The notes beneath the pieces were generated by a model. The model saw only the letters and a list, made by a program, of their open reading frames with translations. It was not told the DNA's origin and did not search any database. Of a stretch of 50,102 bases of DNA, positions 41,895 to 50,102 are shown in pieces; position 1 is the stretch's first letter; the number at the start of each line of letters is the position of its first letter. The stretch comes from Spirochaetaceae bacterium bin103 (GTDB taxonomy: Bacteria; Spirochaetota; Spirochaetia; SZUA-6; Bin103). Where the stretch lies: positions 1 to 50,102 of the forward strand of contig MPNH01000041.1 in assembly GCA_002238925.1 (NCBI GenBank), in the 5' to 3' direction. The translations under genes and the position numbers were made by a program.

Positions 41895-44447
41895 ATGGGA
41901 GGTATGAGCAGTGCGACTGAAGCGGGTTCGCGGGCGGTGCCGGGGCGGGCGAGGGTCGTGGTGATCGGGGCCGGGATCGTCGGCAACTGCCTGGTGGGGC
42001 ATCTCGCCGAACTGGGCTGGGACGAGCTGGTGCTGATCGACAAGGGGCCGCTGCCCAATCCGGGCGGCTCCACGGGGCACGCGTCGAACTTCATCTTTCC
42101 CACCGACCACAACCGCGAGATCGCCATGCTCACCCTGGAGAGCATGCGGCAGTACGAACAGCTTGGGGTGCGGACCACGTGCGGCGGCGCCGAGGTGGCG
42201 CGCACCGAGGAGCGCATGGAGGAATTGCGCCGGCGCATGACCTCGGCGCGCTCCTGGGGCATCGAGGCGGAGCTGCTGACCCCGGACGAGGTGGTGGCGC
42301 GCATCCCGTTCGTGGACGGCGCCGTGATCAAGGGCGGCTTCTGGATGCCGGAGGTATCGGTGGTGGATTCGGTGCAGGCGGGCACCGTGATGCGCGAACG
42401 GGCGCTGGCCCGCGGTGTGCTGACCGTGCTGGACAACACCGAGGTCACCGCGCTGAAGGTGGAGCACCGGCCGTTCGGCCGCCCGCGCATCCGCGCCGTG
42501 GTCACCGACCGCGGCGCCATCGCCGCCGACCAGGTGGTAATCGCCTGCGGCGTGTGGAGTCCGCGTATCGCCGCCATGGCCGGCGCCAGCATCCCGCTCA
42601 CCCCCGCCGTGCACCAGATGGCGGACATGGGGCCGGTCGACCTGCTCGCCAGGACCGGAAGCGAGATCGGCTACCCGATTGTGCGCGACATGGACGTGTT
42701 CATGTACGAGCGCCAGAGCCACCAGGCGATGGAGGTGGGCTCCTACGCGCACCGCCCGATCCTGGTGCGCCCGGACGACATTCCGTCGCTCGCCGAGGCG
42801 GAGCGCTCTCCCACCGAGATGCCGTTCACGGGCGACGACTTCGTGCCCCAGCTCGGCCACGCGCGCGAGATCATGGGCGAACTGCTCGCCGGCACCGAGA
42901 TGGGGTACGCCACCAACGGGTTGCTGTCGCTGACCCCGGACACCCACCAGGTGCTCGGCGAGACCGCCGAGGTGGCGGATCTGTGGTCGGCGGCGGCGGT
43001 GTGGATCAAGGAGGGGCCGGGCACCGCGCGCCTGATCGCGGAGTGGATGACCTACGGCTACCCGCGGCTGTGCGACCCGCACGAATCCGACATCACCCGC
43101 TTCTACGCTCACGAGCGCACCGAGCAGCACATCCGCGCGCGCGCCGACGAGCACTTCAACAAGACCTACGGCATTGTGCATCCGCGCGAGCAGTGGGCCT
43201 CCGAGCGCGGCATGAACCGCGCCCCGTTCCACGACCGCACCGCCGCCCTCGGCGCCGAGTACTACGACGCGCGCGGCTGGGAGCGTCCGCAGTGGTACGA
43301 GTCCAACGCCGACCTGGTGCAGCACTACGGCGTTGCCGACCGCCCGCACGAGTGGGACCGGCGCTGGTGGTCGCCGGTCAGCACCGCCGAGCACCTGCAC
43401 CTGCGCGACAAGTCCGGCATCGTCGACCTGAGCGCATTCCAGATCTTCGACATCTCCGGCCCCAGTGTGGTGCCCTACCTGGAGCGGCTCACCGTTAACA
43501 AGTGCGACCGCCCGGTGGGCAGCTCCATCTACACGCCGCTGCTGACGCCGGACGGCGGCATCCGCGCCGACCTCACCATTCAGCGGCTGGCCGCCGACCG
43601 CTTCCGCGTGGTGACCGGCGCCTTCGACGGGGCGCGCGATGAGGTGTGGTTCCGCCGCCACCTGCCGCCCGACGGCTCGGTGCAGTTCGAGAACCGCTCG
43701 GCGGCGCTGTGCACCATCGGCGTGTGGGGGCCAGCCGCCGCCGCGCTGCTCGCCGGCATCACCGACGCCGGCCTGTCGCAGGCGGCGTTTCCCTACGGCA
43801 CGGTACGGGAAGCGCTGATCGACGGCGTGCCGGTGACCATGCTGCGCATCTCCTACGTGGGCGAGAGCGGCTGGGAGATTACCACCGCCATGCAGCACGG
43901 CGTGCGCCTGTGGGACGCGCTGTGGGAGGCGGGCCGTCCGCACGGCGCCCGCCCGGTCGGCATCGGCGTGTACGGCACCACCGGGCGCATGGAGAAGGGT
44001 TACCTGCTGATGGGCTCCGACCTTACCGCCGAGTACTCGCCGGTGGAGGCCGGCCTGGCCCGCCCGCGCGTGAAGCGCGACGACTTCATTGGCAAGCAGG
44101 CCTATCTGAAGGCGCGTGCCGCCGACCCGGTGGCGCGGATGTGCGCCCTGACCATGGACCGCCACACCGGCGCCGCCGGCATCGACCGCTTCCCGACCGG
44201 CGGCAACGAGCCGGTCCTGACCGCGGCCGGCGCGCGCATCGTCGACGCCCACGGCCGCGAGTCGCGCGTCACCTCGGCCGGCATGGGACCGTCGGTGGGC
44301 AAGTACCTGCTGTTCGCCTACCTGCCGCCCGACCACGCCGCGCCCGGTACCCGCCTGCAGGTGCTGTACATGAACGAGCCGTTCCCGGTCACCGTCGCCC
44401 CCGGCCTGGCGACCTTCGATCCCACGGACACCCGCATGAAAGTATGA
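41895..44447 (+). CDS. FAD-dependent oxidoreductase-GcvT fusion (dimethylglycine/sarcosine dehydrogenase type)
   Basis: This protein of about 850 aa has an N-terminal DAO-type FAD domain (RVVVIGAGIVGNCLVGHLAELG, then GGSTGHASNF). A linker of the FAO_M type follows near residues 400-470 (FHDRTAALGAEYYDARGWERPQWY). The C-terminal part is a GcvT aminomethyltransferase domain (GIVDLSAFQIFDISGP, SYVGESGWEITT, KRDDFIGKQAYLKA). Enzymes of this build oxidatively demethylate dimethylglycine or sarcosine and pass the one-carbon unit to tetrahydrofolate. Start: ATG 41895 lacks a ribosome site, and ATG 41904 directly follows GGGAGG, so the exact start is uncertain. It is divergent from the dioxygenase operon and probably serves the same pathway. 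Confidence 0.88.
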   Translation: MGGMSSATEAGSRAVPGRARVVVIGAGIVGNCLVGHLAELGWDELVLIDKGPLPNPGGSTGHASNFIFPTDHNREIAMLTLESMRQYEQLGVRTTCGGAEVARTEERMEELRRRMTSARSWGIEAELLTPDEVVARIPFVDGAVIKGGFWMPEVSVVDSVQAGTVMRERALARGVLTVLDNTEVTALKVEHRPFGRPRIRAVVTDRGAIAADQVVIACGVWSPRIAAMAGASIPLTPAVHQMADMGPVDLLARTGSEIGYPIVRDMDVFMYERQSHQAMEVGSYAHRPILVRPDDIPSLAEAERSPTEMPFTGDDFVPQLGHAREIMGELLAGTEMGYATNGLLSLTPDTHQVLGETAEVADLWSAAAVWIKEGPGTARLIAEWMTYGYPRLCDPHESDITRFYAHERTEQHIRARADEHFNKTYGIVHPREQWASERGMNRAPFHDRTAALGAEYYDARGWERPQWYESNADLVQHYGVADRPHEWDRRWWSPVSTAEHLHLRDKSGIVDLSAFQIFDISGPSVVPYLERLTVNKCDRPVGSSIYTPLLTPDGGIRADLTIQRLAADRFRVVTGAFDGARDEVWFRRHLPPDGSVQFENRSAALCTIGVWGPAAAALLAGITDAGLSQAAFPYGTVREALIDGVPVTMLRISYVGESGWEITTAMQHGVRLWDALWEAGRPHGARPVGIGVYGTTGRMEKGYLLMGSDLTAEYSPVEAGLARPRVKRDDFIGKQAYLKARAADPVARMCALTMDRHTGAAGIDRFPTGGNEPVLTAAGARIVDAHGRESRVTSAGMGPSVGKYLLFAYLPPDHAAPGTRLQVLYMNEPFPVTVAPGLATFDPTDTRMKV

Positions 44448-44518
44448 AGCGCGGTTTGCCCGGACCAGACCACGGTACCACGGTCGGGACGGTAGAATCG
44501 GCTTGACGCATCGGCAAT

Positions 44519-45010
44519 ATGCCGTCACAGTATAGGCAAGTTGCCGATTGGCTGGAGGAAGACCGAGTGGATGAATCTCGAAGCTTGGCGGAGGCCGCGG
44601 CGGTCCTCCTGGGCGGTGTCGCGGGCGTCGGCCTTGAAGTGCACTCCGATGCCGACATGGCAGGCGCTGTGGCCAGCGGTTTCCCAGTCAAGGCGATCGA
44701 CGAACTCAAGCAGCGCGGCGTGCCCGAGGCGGAAGTAGGGTCTCTGATCATCAAGCCGCGTACCCTGTCGCACCGGCGGGCGAATGGAGGGCGGCTGACG
44801 GTCGACGAGTCCGATCGTGCCGCACGGGTAGCGCGGGGCCTGGTGCTCGCGGAGCGGACCTTCGCCAACCGAGAAAAGGCATACCGCTGGCTGCACCGGA
44901 GTCTCGGCGCGCTCGGCGGTCGAACACCGATGGAACTGATCCGCACGGATGCCGGCGCCCGTGTCGTCGAGAATCTCCTGGCGCGGATTTCCTGGGGTGC
45001 GGCGGCTTGA
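44519..45010 (+). CDS. Xre-MbcA-ParS-type antitoxin (DUF2384)
   Basis: This 163-aa protein has a helical N-terminal part (FPVKAIDELKQRGVPEAEVGSLI), then TLSHRRANGG and the toxin-binding domain (ESDRAARVARGLVLAERTFANREKAYRWLHRSLGALGGRTPMELI). This is the COG5642 pattern found upstream of RES toxins. It represses the operon and blocks the toxin active site. The ATG at 44519 starts the frame. Its stop overlaps the toxin ATG by one base (TGATG). Confidence 0.92.
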   Translation: MPSQYRQVADWLEEDRVDESRSLAEAAAVLLGGVAGVGLEVHSDADMAGAVASGFPVKAIDELKQRGVPEAEVGSLIIKPRTLSHRRANGGRLTVDESDRAARVARGLVLAERTFANREKAYRWLHRSLGALGGRTPMELIRTDAGARVVENLLARISWGAAA

Positions 45011-45486
45011 TGAAGCTCTGGAGGCTTTCCGGGGCGGCCTTCGCGGACCGATTCGATGGCGGCTACGGGCTGGAACACGCGGGTCGATGGAATGAGCGCG
45101 GGCAGTTGGTCACCTACTGTGCCACCGGCCCCGCGCTCTGCGTGCTGGAGAAGCTTGTCCACGTCGAGGACGCCGACCTGCTTCCCGACGACACAATGCT
45201 GATCCGCTACGAAGTGCCGGACGAGCTGCGGGTGGAGGAGTCGCGGCTTGCCGACCTCCCGGAGCATTGGCGCGTCGACCAGCGCTTGACCCGGCGGGTC
45301 GGCGGCGCATGGTTGGACCGTGCTTCGGCCTGTCTGTTGCGCGTACCCTCCGCGATAGTGCCGATCCCTGACGCCGACGATCGGAACATCGTCATCAACC
45401 ATCGACACCGGGACGCCGCGCGCATCACGATTGCGGGAATCGAGAGTTTCGCGTACGACCCGCGGCTGCTTGCGGGATTCGCGTGA
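45010..45486 (+). CDS. RES-domain toxin (NAD+-degrading)
   Basis: This 158-aa protein shows all three residues that name the family: R26 (GRWNERG), E47 (VLEKLVH) and S114 (LLRVPSAIVP), plus NIVINHRH near the end. RES toxins such as MbcT and Res degrade NAD+ by phosphorolysis or hydrolysis and stop growth. The ATG at 45010 is preferred to the TTG at 45007. It is paired with the upstream antitoxin, and both appear intact. Confidence 0.93.
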   Translation: MKLWRLSGAAFADRFDGGYGLEHAGRWNERGQLVTYCATGPALCVLEKLVHVEDADLLPDDTMLIRYEVPDELRVEESRLADLPEHWRVDQRLTRRVGGAWLDRASACLLRVPSAIVPIPDADDRNIVINHRHRDAARITIAGIESFAYDPRLLAGFA

Positions 45487-45545
45487 ACCGCGGCTGAGGT
45501 TCTGGTTCCGGTTCGTGTCTATGGGCTGAGCGCGACGCCCGCCGG

Positions 45546-47360
45546 CTATCCCGCCGTGCCGGCGGCTTGCAGGTATTCGAGGCTTTGGTGGCGGAAGTAG
45601 GTGTTGTACAGCTCGGCGTAGTGGCCGCCGGCTTCGAGCAGCTGCTCGTGCGAGCCTTGCTCGATGATGCGCCCGGTGCGCAGCACGACGATGCGGTCGG
45701 CCTGCTTGATGGTGGACAGGCGGTGCGCGATCACGATGGCGGTGCGGTCGCGCAGCAACTCGTCCAGGCCCTCCTGGATCAGCGCCTCGGTGAGCGGATC
45801 CACGCTGGCGGTGGCCTCGTCCAGGATGACGATCTCCGGGCCCTTCAGCAGCACCCGGGCCAGGGCGACGAGCTGGCGCTGTCCGAGGGACAGGTTGCGC
45901 CCGCGCTCCGCCACCTCGGTAGCCAGCCCGTCGGGCAGCGTGGCGATCCAGTCGCCGTCGCCTACGCGGCGCGCGGCGGCGGTCACTTCCGCGTCGCCCG
46001 CGTCGCTCCTGCCGTAGCGGATGTTGTCGAGCACGCTGCCGTTGAACAGGAACGGCACCTGGGTCACGAAGCCGAGGTGGGCTCGGTAGCTGGCCAGGTC
46101 GAGCGAGCGGACATCGTGCCCATCGATCAGGATGTCGCCCTTCTGAAACTCGTAGAAGCGCGCCACCAGCTTGGTGATGCTCGACTTGCCGCAGCCGGTG
46201 TGGCCGACCAGCGCCACCGTCTCGCCCGGCGCCACGCTGAACGAGAAGTCGTCGAACACGGTTTCGCCTTCCTTGTAGTGGAAGCCGACCTTGCGCAACT
46301 CGATGGCCCCCGCCAGCGCCGGCAGTGTGCGCGCCCCGGTCTGCTTGACCTGCGGCTCGGCGTCGAGCAGGGCGAACACCCGTTCACCGGCCGCCAGGCC
46401 GAGCTGGAACTGGCTCCAGAACGAAGCGATGGAGGTGAGCGGAAACCACATCAGCCCCACCGCCTGCAGGAACAGGTACCACTCGCCGGTGGTCAGGCCG
46501 CCCATTGCCGCGCGCACGCCGCCGGCGTAGGCGAGGGTGGCGTTGCCGATGCCGGAAATCAGGAACAGCACCGGGAAGATGCTGGAGAACACGATGCCGG
46601 CGCGCCAGTTCAGCCGGAACGACTGCCGGTTGACGCCGGCGAACTGATCGTACAGCGCCTGCTCCTTGCGGAACGACTTGGCGATGCCGATGCCGCTCAC
46701 CGTCTCGTGCACGTGGGCGCTCACCTCGGCCACCGCGCGCCGCGACTGCGTTACCACGTCGCGCGCGATGCGGCGGAAGCCCAGCGCCACGCCCACCACC
46801 AGCGGCACCAGCGCCAGGGTCAGCAGCGTCAGCACCGGATCGACGGTTGCCAGGTAGATGAAGATCAGCACCACCAGCGCGGTCTGGCTCACCACCTCCA
46901 TCGACAGCGTCACCACTTCCGAGAATGCCTGCGTGTCGGAGGTAACCCGGCTGACGATCTTGCCGGTGGGATACTGATCGTAGAACGACAGGTCGTGGCG
47001 CATCAGCGCGTCGAACGCATCGCTGCGCATGCGCAGGACCACGTTGCCGATCGCGCGCGAACCGAGCATGCGGCGCACCGCGTTCAGCCCCCAGACGCCG
47101 GCGTTGAGCACCGCGATCGCCACCACGATAATGGCGATCGCGCCGCCCCCGGTACCGGCATCGCTCACCTGGTCGATGGCGCGCGACATCACCGCCGGGA
47201 ACGCCGCCCCCATGACCGACGACAGCGCCACCGCCGCCGACACGATCAGCATGCGCCTCCCCTCGGCGCGGAAGTAGGCGAAGATGCGGCGCACCAGCTC
47301 GCGGTCGCTGTAGGTGCGGTCGTACTCCTCGGCGCCGATGCCGTCCATCAGGAACGCCAT
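45546..47360 (-). CDS. Heterodimeric ABC exporter subunit with canonical Walker B (second gene)
   Basis: This 604-aa type I ABC exporter has six membrane helices in residues about 30-330. The ATPase domain carries GHTGCGKSS (Walker A), the signature LSLGQRQ (Leu replaces the first Gly of LSGGQ), IVILDEAT (Walker B with catalytic Glu) and a switch His in VIAHRLS. The ATG at 47360 overlaps the upstream TAA by one base. With the preceding gene it forms an asymmetric exporter like TM287/288 or BmrCD. Substrates of such pumps include drugs and lipids; here unknown. Confidence 0.93.
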   Translation of the reverse strand: MAFLMDGIGAEEYDRTYSDRELVRRIFAYFRAEGRRMLIVSAAVALSSVMGAAFPAVMSRAIDQVSDAGTGGGAIAIIVVAIAVLNAGVWGLNAVRRMLGSRAIGNVVLRMRSDAFDALMRHDLSFYDQYPTGKIVSRVTSDTQAFSEVVTLSMEVVSQTALVVLIFIYLATVDPVLTLLTLALVPLVVGVALGFRRIARDVVTQSRRAVAEVSAHVHETVSGIGIAKSFRKEQALYDQFAGVNRQSFRLNWRAGIVFSSIFPVLFLISGIGNATLAYAGGVRAAMGGLTTGEWYLFLQAVGLMWFPLTSIASFWSQFQLGLAAGERVFALLDAEPQVKQTGARTLPALAGAIELRKVGFHYKEGETVFDDFSFSVAPGETVALVGHTGCGKSSITKLVARFYEFQKGDILIDGHDVRSLDLASYRAHLGFVTQVPFLFNGSVLDNIRYGRSDAGDAEVTAAARRVGDGDWIATLPDGLATEVAERGRNLSLGQRQLVALARVLLKGPEIVILDEATASVDPLTEALIQEGLDELLRDRTAIVIAHRLSTIKQADRIVVLRTGRIIEQGSHEQLLEAGGHYAELYNTYFRHQSLEYLQAAGTAG

Positions 47361-49174
47361 TAGCCGGCCACCCCCGTGGCTTCCGCTGCCGGCGCACGCA
47401 GCGGCGGCAACTCGATGTCGTAGTGGCTGAAGATGCGCCGGTAGGCGGTCGAGGTGGCGAGCAGCTCGTCGTGGGTGCCGGCCGCCGCCAGCCGCCCGCC
47501 GGCCAGCACCAGGATGCGGTCCGCCCAGCGGATCTGCGACAGGCGGTGGGTGATGATCAGGGTGGTCCGGCCGCGCTGCACGGTGCGCAGGGCGCGCTGA
47601 ATCTCATCCTCGGTCTTGCTGTCGATGGCGCTGGTGGAGTCGTCCAGAATGAGGATGCGCGGATCCTTCAGGAACGCGCGCGCCAGGGCGAGCCGCTGCC
47701 GCTGACCGCCGGACAGGGTCACGCCGCGTTCCCCGATGGTGGTGTCGTAGCCATCCTGGAACCCGGTGATGAAGCCGTGCGCAGCGGCGGCGCGGGCGGC
47801 GGTTTCGATGTCGCGGCGGCTGGCGTCGGGCCGGGCAAAGGCGATGTTCTCGGCGACGGTGCGCGAGAACAGGAATACGTCCTGCTCGATGTTGGCGATC
47901 TGCGAGCGCAGACTGGTCAGATTCCAGTCGCGCAGGTCGATGCCGTCGACGGTGATGCGCCCGGCGCCGGGATCGTAGGTGCGGTTGACCAGTTGCGTCA
48001 GCGTGGTCTTGCCGGAGCCGGTCTGGCCGACGATCGCTACCGTCTCGCCGGCTTCGATGAGAACGTCGATATCCGCCAGTGCCTTCTGGTTGTCCTGGTA
48101 CCCGAACGACACGCCTTCGAAGGCAATGGCGCCGTGCACCGCCGCCTGCCGGCCGCCGGTGTTCTGGTCCAGTTCGGTGGTGGCGGTCAGCACCGACAGG
48201 ATGCGGCGGGCGCCGGCAACGCCGCTCTGCACCATCGCGAACGAGAACGCGGACATGAAGGCGGGAATGCGCAGCAGGTTCATCAGCCCCACCAGCGCGA
48301 TCAGCTCGGCAAGGTCGATGCCGCCGGCGCGCAGCAGCGTGATGCCGTGCAGCAGTGCCAGCGCTACCGCCACGCCGAACATCAGCATCGGTACGTACAG
48401 CGCCTCGATGCGGCCCTGGCGCACGAACAGGTCGCGGAACAGCGCCGCGCCGGCGTGGAACCGCTTGCGCTCCCAGGTCTCGCGCACGGCGGCCTTGACC
48501 AGCTCGATGCCGGACACCGCCTCCTCCGCGGCCGCGGTCACGTGGCCGTACTGGGTGCGCTGCTCCATCAGCACCGGGCCGAGGCGCCCGGTGTAGTCGC
48601 GCACGGTGAACACGAATGCCACCGCGAACAGTCCCGGCACCAGCAGCAGCCGCGGGTCCAGCAGGGCCACGTAGGTGAGCGGCGCGATGAATCCCAGCAC
48701 CATGTCCGACATGAACAGCAGGCCGGGGTGGATCATCATGTTGAGGTGGCGGGTATCGTCAGTAGCGCGGGCGACCAGGTCGCCGACCCGCTGGCGGTTG
48801 TGGTAGGTCTGGCTCTTGCCGAGCAGGCTGCGGTACATCTCGTCGCGGACGTCGCGCTCCAGGCGATGGCCGAGGGTAACCGCGCAGGTGTTGGAGCACA
48901 GCGCCGCCACCGCGTCGCCGGCCAGCACGGCCAGCAGCGTTGCCGCGGCCACCAGCAGCGTGGTGCCGCTGTGGCCGTCGATTACCACCTGGGCGACGTT
49001 GCCGATCATCACCGGCCCGAGGCCGAACAGCGACCAGGCGGTAATCGAGAACGCTACCGCGCCGGCTACCAGGAACGGGTGGTGGCGCAGGTGGGAGAAC
49101 ACCCAGCGGAACGGCGAGCGGGTGTCGTAGGTGCGCCCCGAGGTGGCGCTGGCGGCGGTGAATTCGGAGATCAC
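47360..49174 (-). CDS. Heterodimeric ABC exporter subunit with degenerate Walker B (first gene)
   Basis: This 604-aa type I ABC exporter has a membrane domain at residues about 25-330. The ATPase domain contains GQTGSGKTT (Walker A), LSGGQRQR (intact signature) and ILILDDST, where Asp replaces the catalytic Glu. This is the non-catalytic pattern complementary to the partner's LSLGQ/DEAT. The start is uncertain: GTG 49174 gives a sensible N-terminus, while the TTG at 49234 adds 20 residues of no clear character. No strong Shine-Dalgarno is visible for either. It is the first gene of the pair. Confidence 0.92.
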   Translation of the reverse strand: MISEFTAASATSGRTYDTRSPFRWVFSHLRHHPFLVAGAVAFSITAWSLFGLGPVMIGNVAQVVIDGHSGTTLLVAAATLLAVLAGDAVAALCSNTCAVTLGHRLERDVRDEMYRSLLGKSQTYHNRQRVGDLVARATDDTRHLNMMIHPGLLFMSDMVLGFIAPLTYVALLDPRLLLVPGLFAVAFVFTVRDYTGRLGPVLMEQRTQYGHVTAAAEEAVSGIELVKAAVRETWERKRFHAGAALFRDLFVRQGRIEALYVPMLMFGVAVALALLHGITLLRAGGIDLAELIALVGLMNLLRIPAFMSAFSFAMVQSGVAGARRILSVLTATTELDQNTGGRQAAVHGAIAFEGVSFGYQDNQKALADIDVLIEAGETVAIVGQTGSGKTTLTQLVNRTYDPGAGRITVDGIDLRDWNLTSLRSQIANIEQDVFLFSRTVAENIAFARPDASRRDIETAARAAAAHGFITGFQDGYDTTIGERGVTLSGGQRQRLALARAFLKDPRILILDDSTSAIDSKTEDEIQRALRTVQRGRTTLIITHRLSQIRWADRILVLAGGRLAAAGTHDELLATSTAYRRIFSHYDIELPPLRAPAAEATGVAG

Positions 49175-49309
49175 GGAAGCGCGGTGATATGTTGCCGGCG
49201 GGCTCGACGAGTGGCGCTTGTCACGGGAGCACAAGTGTACGCATATCGCACCCCAAAGTTCACTTTTTTCCGTCCGTAGCGGGCCGTTGCGCCCGTTGCC
49301 GGCAGGCGG

Positions 49310-50102
49310 TTACCGGTGGCGTCCGCGGCTGGCGAGCAGTGCGTAGGCGGCCACCGCCAGCACGCCGACGGCGAGTGGAATTGCCTGCGTGGCAAGGGCG
49401 CGCGCCAGGCCGATGTTGTCCGCCATCATGCCCACGGCCGACGCTCCCACGCCGCCGGGCAGCCAGCCCAGGCCCATGATCATGCCGCCCGCCAGGCCGA
49501 TATTCCGCGGCCACGCCTCCTGCGCGATGATGATTGCCACCGGGTAGGTGGCGCCGATCAGGCAGCCGATGGCGGCGGTCAGCAGCAACAGCGCGGCCGG
49601 CGCGCCGCCCGGCCCCACCGTCAGCAGGGCGGCGTTGGCCGGCACCAGCAGCAGAGCTGCCGCCAGCACCACCTGCCAGCGCCCGACCCGGTCGGAGAGG
49701 ACCCCGCCGAGCACCGCGCCGCCGGGCAGACTGCCGGCGAGCACGAACAGCACCTGCGCGATGCCGACCCGCGCGCCGCCGTGCCCCGCCACCCACAGCG
49801 GCAGGTACGTGGTCAGCGACACCTGGTACCAGGCGCGGCTCATCGCAAACAGCACGATCAGCCCGAGGGCAAGGACCGCCGTCCGGGGGCCGGCAGACGC
49901 TGAGCCGCCGGCGGGGCGCTTGCGCGGGCGGTGGATCGTCGGGCCGCGGGTGGCAGCCGAAACGGCGCCGTGGCGGGACAGCAGCAACAGGATGAGGCCG
50001 GCGCCGCACGCCAGGGGAATGGTCGCCAGGGTGCCGGGGAGTCCGTACCAGCCGAGCATCGCGGCCATCAGCAACGGACTCAGCGCCGCCCCGGCGTTGC
50101 CG
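49310..50102 (-). CDS. Major facilitator superfamily transporter (N-terminal part beyond window)
   Basis: The frame is open to the window end and reads, from the edge, GNAGAALSPLLMAAMLGWYG. About seven more membrane helices follow, with a charged central loop (RHGAVSAATRGPTIHRPRKR). The GGVLSDRVGRWQV motif in the second half is the MFS D-R-x-G-R loop. It ends at 49310 with ASRGRHR. The substrate cannot be told. It lies downstream of an unseen start and upstream of the exporter genes on the same strand, with a 135-bp gap that shows no further gene. Confidence 0.88.
   Translation of the reverse strand, partial: GNAGAALSPLLMAAMLGWYGLPGTLATIPLACGAGLILLLLSRHGAVSAATRGPTIHRPRKRPAGGSASAGPRTAVLALGLIVLFAMSRAWYQVSLTTYLPLWVAGHGGARVGIAQVLFVLAGSLPGGAVLGGVLSDRVGRWQVVLAAALLLVPANAALLTVGPGGAPAALLLLTAAIGCLIGATYPVAIIIAQEAWPRNIGLAGGMIMGLGWLPGGVGASAVGMMADNIGLARALATQAIPLAVGVLAVAAYALLASRGRHR

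Noticed and set aside
41781..44528. A 915-aa minus-strand frame opposite the FAD-GcvT fusion
   Set aside because: Low-complexity composition with no family features; shadow of the plus-strand gene.
1..50102. Search by eye for tRNA, rRNA, riboswitches and insertion-sequence transposases
   Set aside because: No cloverleaf with a TTCRANNC-type arm, conserved rRNA segment, recognisable riboswitch core or DDE/tyrosine transposase was seen; faint or partial cases could be missed without a covariance-model search.

Overview
This is a high-GC window with densely packed bacterial genes. Many are translationally coupled through ATGA, GTGA, TAATG or TGATG junctions. Four large solute-binding proteins have cleavable signal peptides without a lipobox, each followed by a short acidic or Ser/Gly-rich stretch. 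Together with the many dipeptide-type and Lpl-type ABC importers, this suggests a free-living or host-associated member of the Spirochaetaceae, of the kind known from marine and sponge metagenomes. That assignment is inference: no rRNA or other marker gene is present.

Layout. 1-2.1 kb: the end of a DUF4143 ATPase, then an ImmA/IrrE regulator coupled to a DUF4411 PIN-like gene, followed by a second small remnant of the DUF4143 gene. 2.2-7.7 kb: two dipeptide-type permeases (+) converging on their probable binding protein (-), with an enolase-superfamily gene upstream of the latter. 7.8-9.7 kb: a lower-GC, two-gene HD phosphohydrolase / YwgA-like cassette. 9.8-11.8 kb: an oppF-type ATPase pseudogene, a PhyH-family dioxygenase, and a hicAB locus whose hicA has no start codon. 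11.9-15.7 kb: a second dipeptide-type importer (-). 15.9-18.4 kb: a fatty-acid desaturase, an orphan Phd antitoxin and a luciferase-like flavin oxidoreductase. 18.6-22.8 kb: a third dipeptide-type importer (+), with a strong terminator between the binding-protein gene and the permease genes. 22.9-27.1 kb: a nuclease-fold gene, an AbiEi/AbiEii toxin-antitoxin pair, a partial duplicate of the nuclease-fold gene, and a Fic protein. 27.1-32.5 kb (-): hydroxyacid dehydrogenase, HpcH/HpaI aldolase, a TPR membrane protein and a Gfo/Idh/MocA oxidoreductase. 32.9-36.3 kb: an Lpl-type sugar importer, again with a terminator after the binding protein. 36.4-40.8 kb (-): an operon of a BBOX/TmpA-like dioxygenase, a PhnZ/TmpB-like HD oxygenase, a DmdA/GcvT-like protein and a sulfatase. 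41.1-44.4 kb: a spondin-domain lipoprotein and an FAD-GcvT fusion of the dimethylglycine/sarcosine dehydrogenase type. 44.5-45.5 kb: a Xre-MbcA-ParS/RES toxin-antitoxin pair. 45.5-49.2 kb: a heterodimeric ABC exporter. 49.3 kb to the end: a partial MFS transporter.

How the genes fit together. The importers, dehydrogenases, aldolase and sulfatase describe a scavenger of organic solutes. None of the three dipeptide-type importers, nor the Lpl-type one, has an ATPase gene beside it, and the only importer ATPase in view is a deleted pseudogene. ATPases are therefore probably shared from elsewhere.

The most interesting metabolic locus is 37.7-44.4 kb. There, a carnitine-biosynthesis-like dioxygenase and a PhnZ-type HD oxygenase sit with two GcvT-fold methyl-group enzymes. 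This would fit oxidative breakdown of a (trimethyl)aminoethylphosphonate to glycine betaine plus phosphate, followed by demethylation.

Toxin-antitoxin and defence-like genes are dense, and several are visibly damaged or flanked by gene duplications, so the region appears to have gained and lost accessory cassettes repeatedly.
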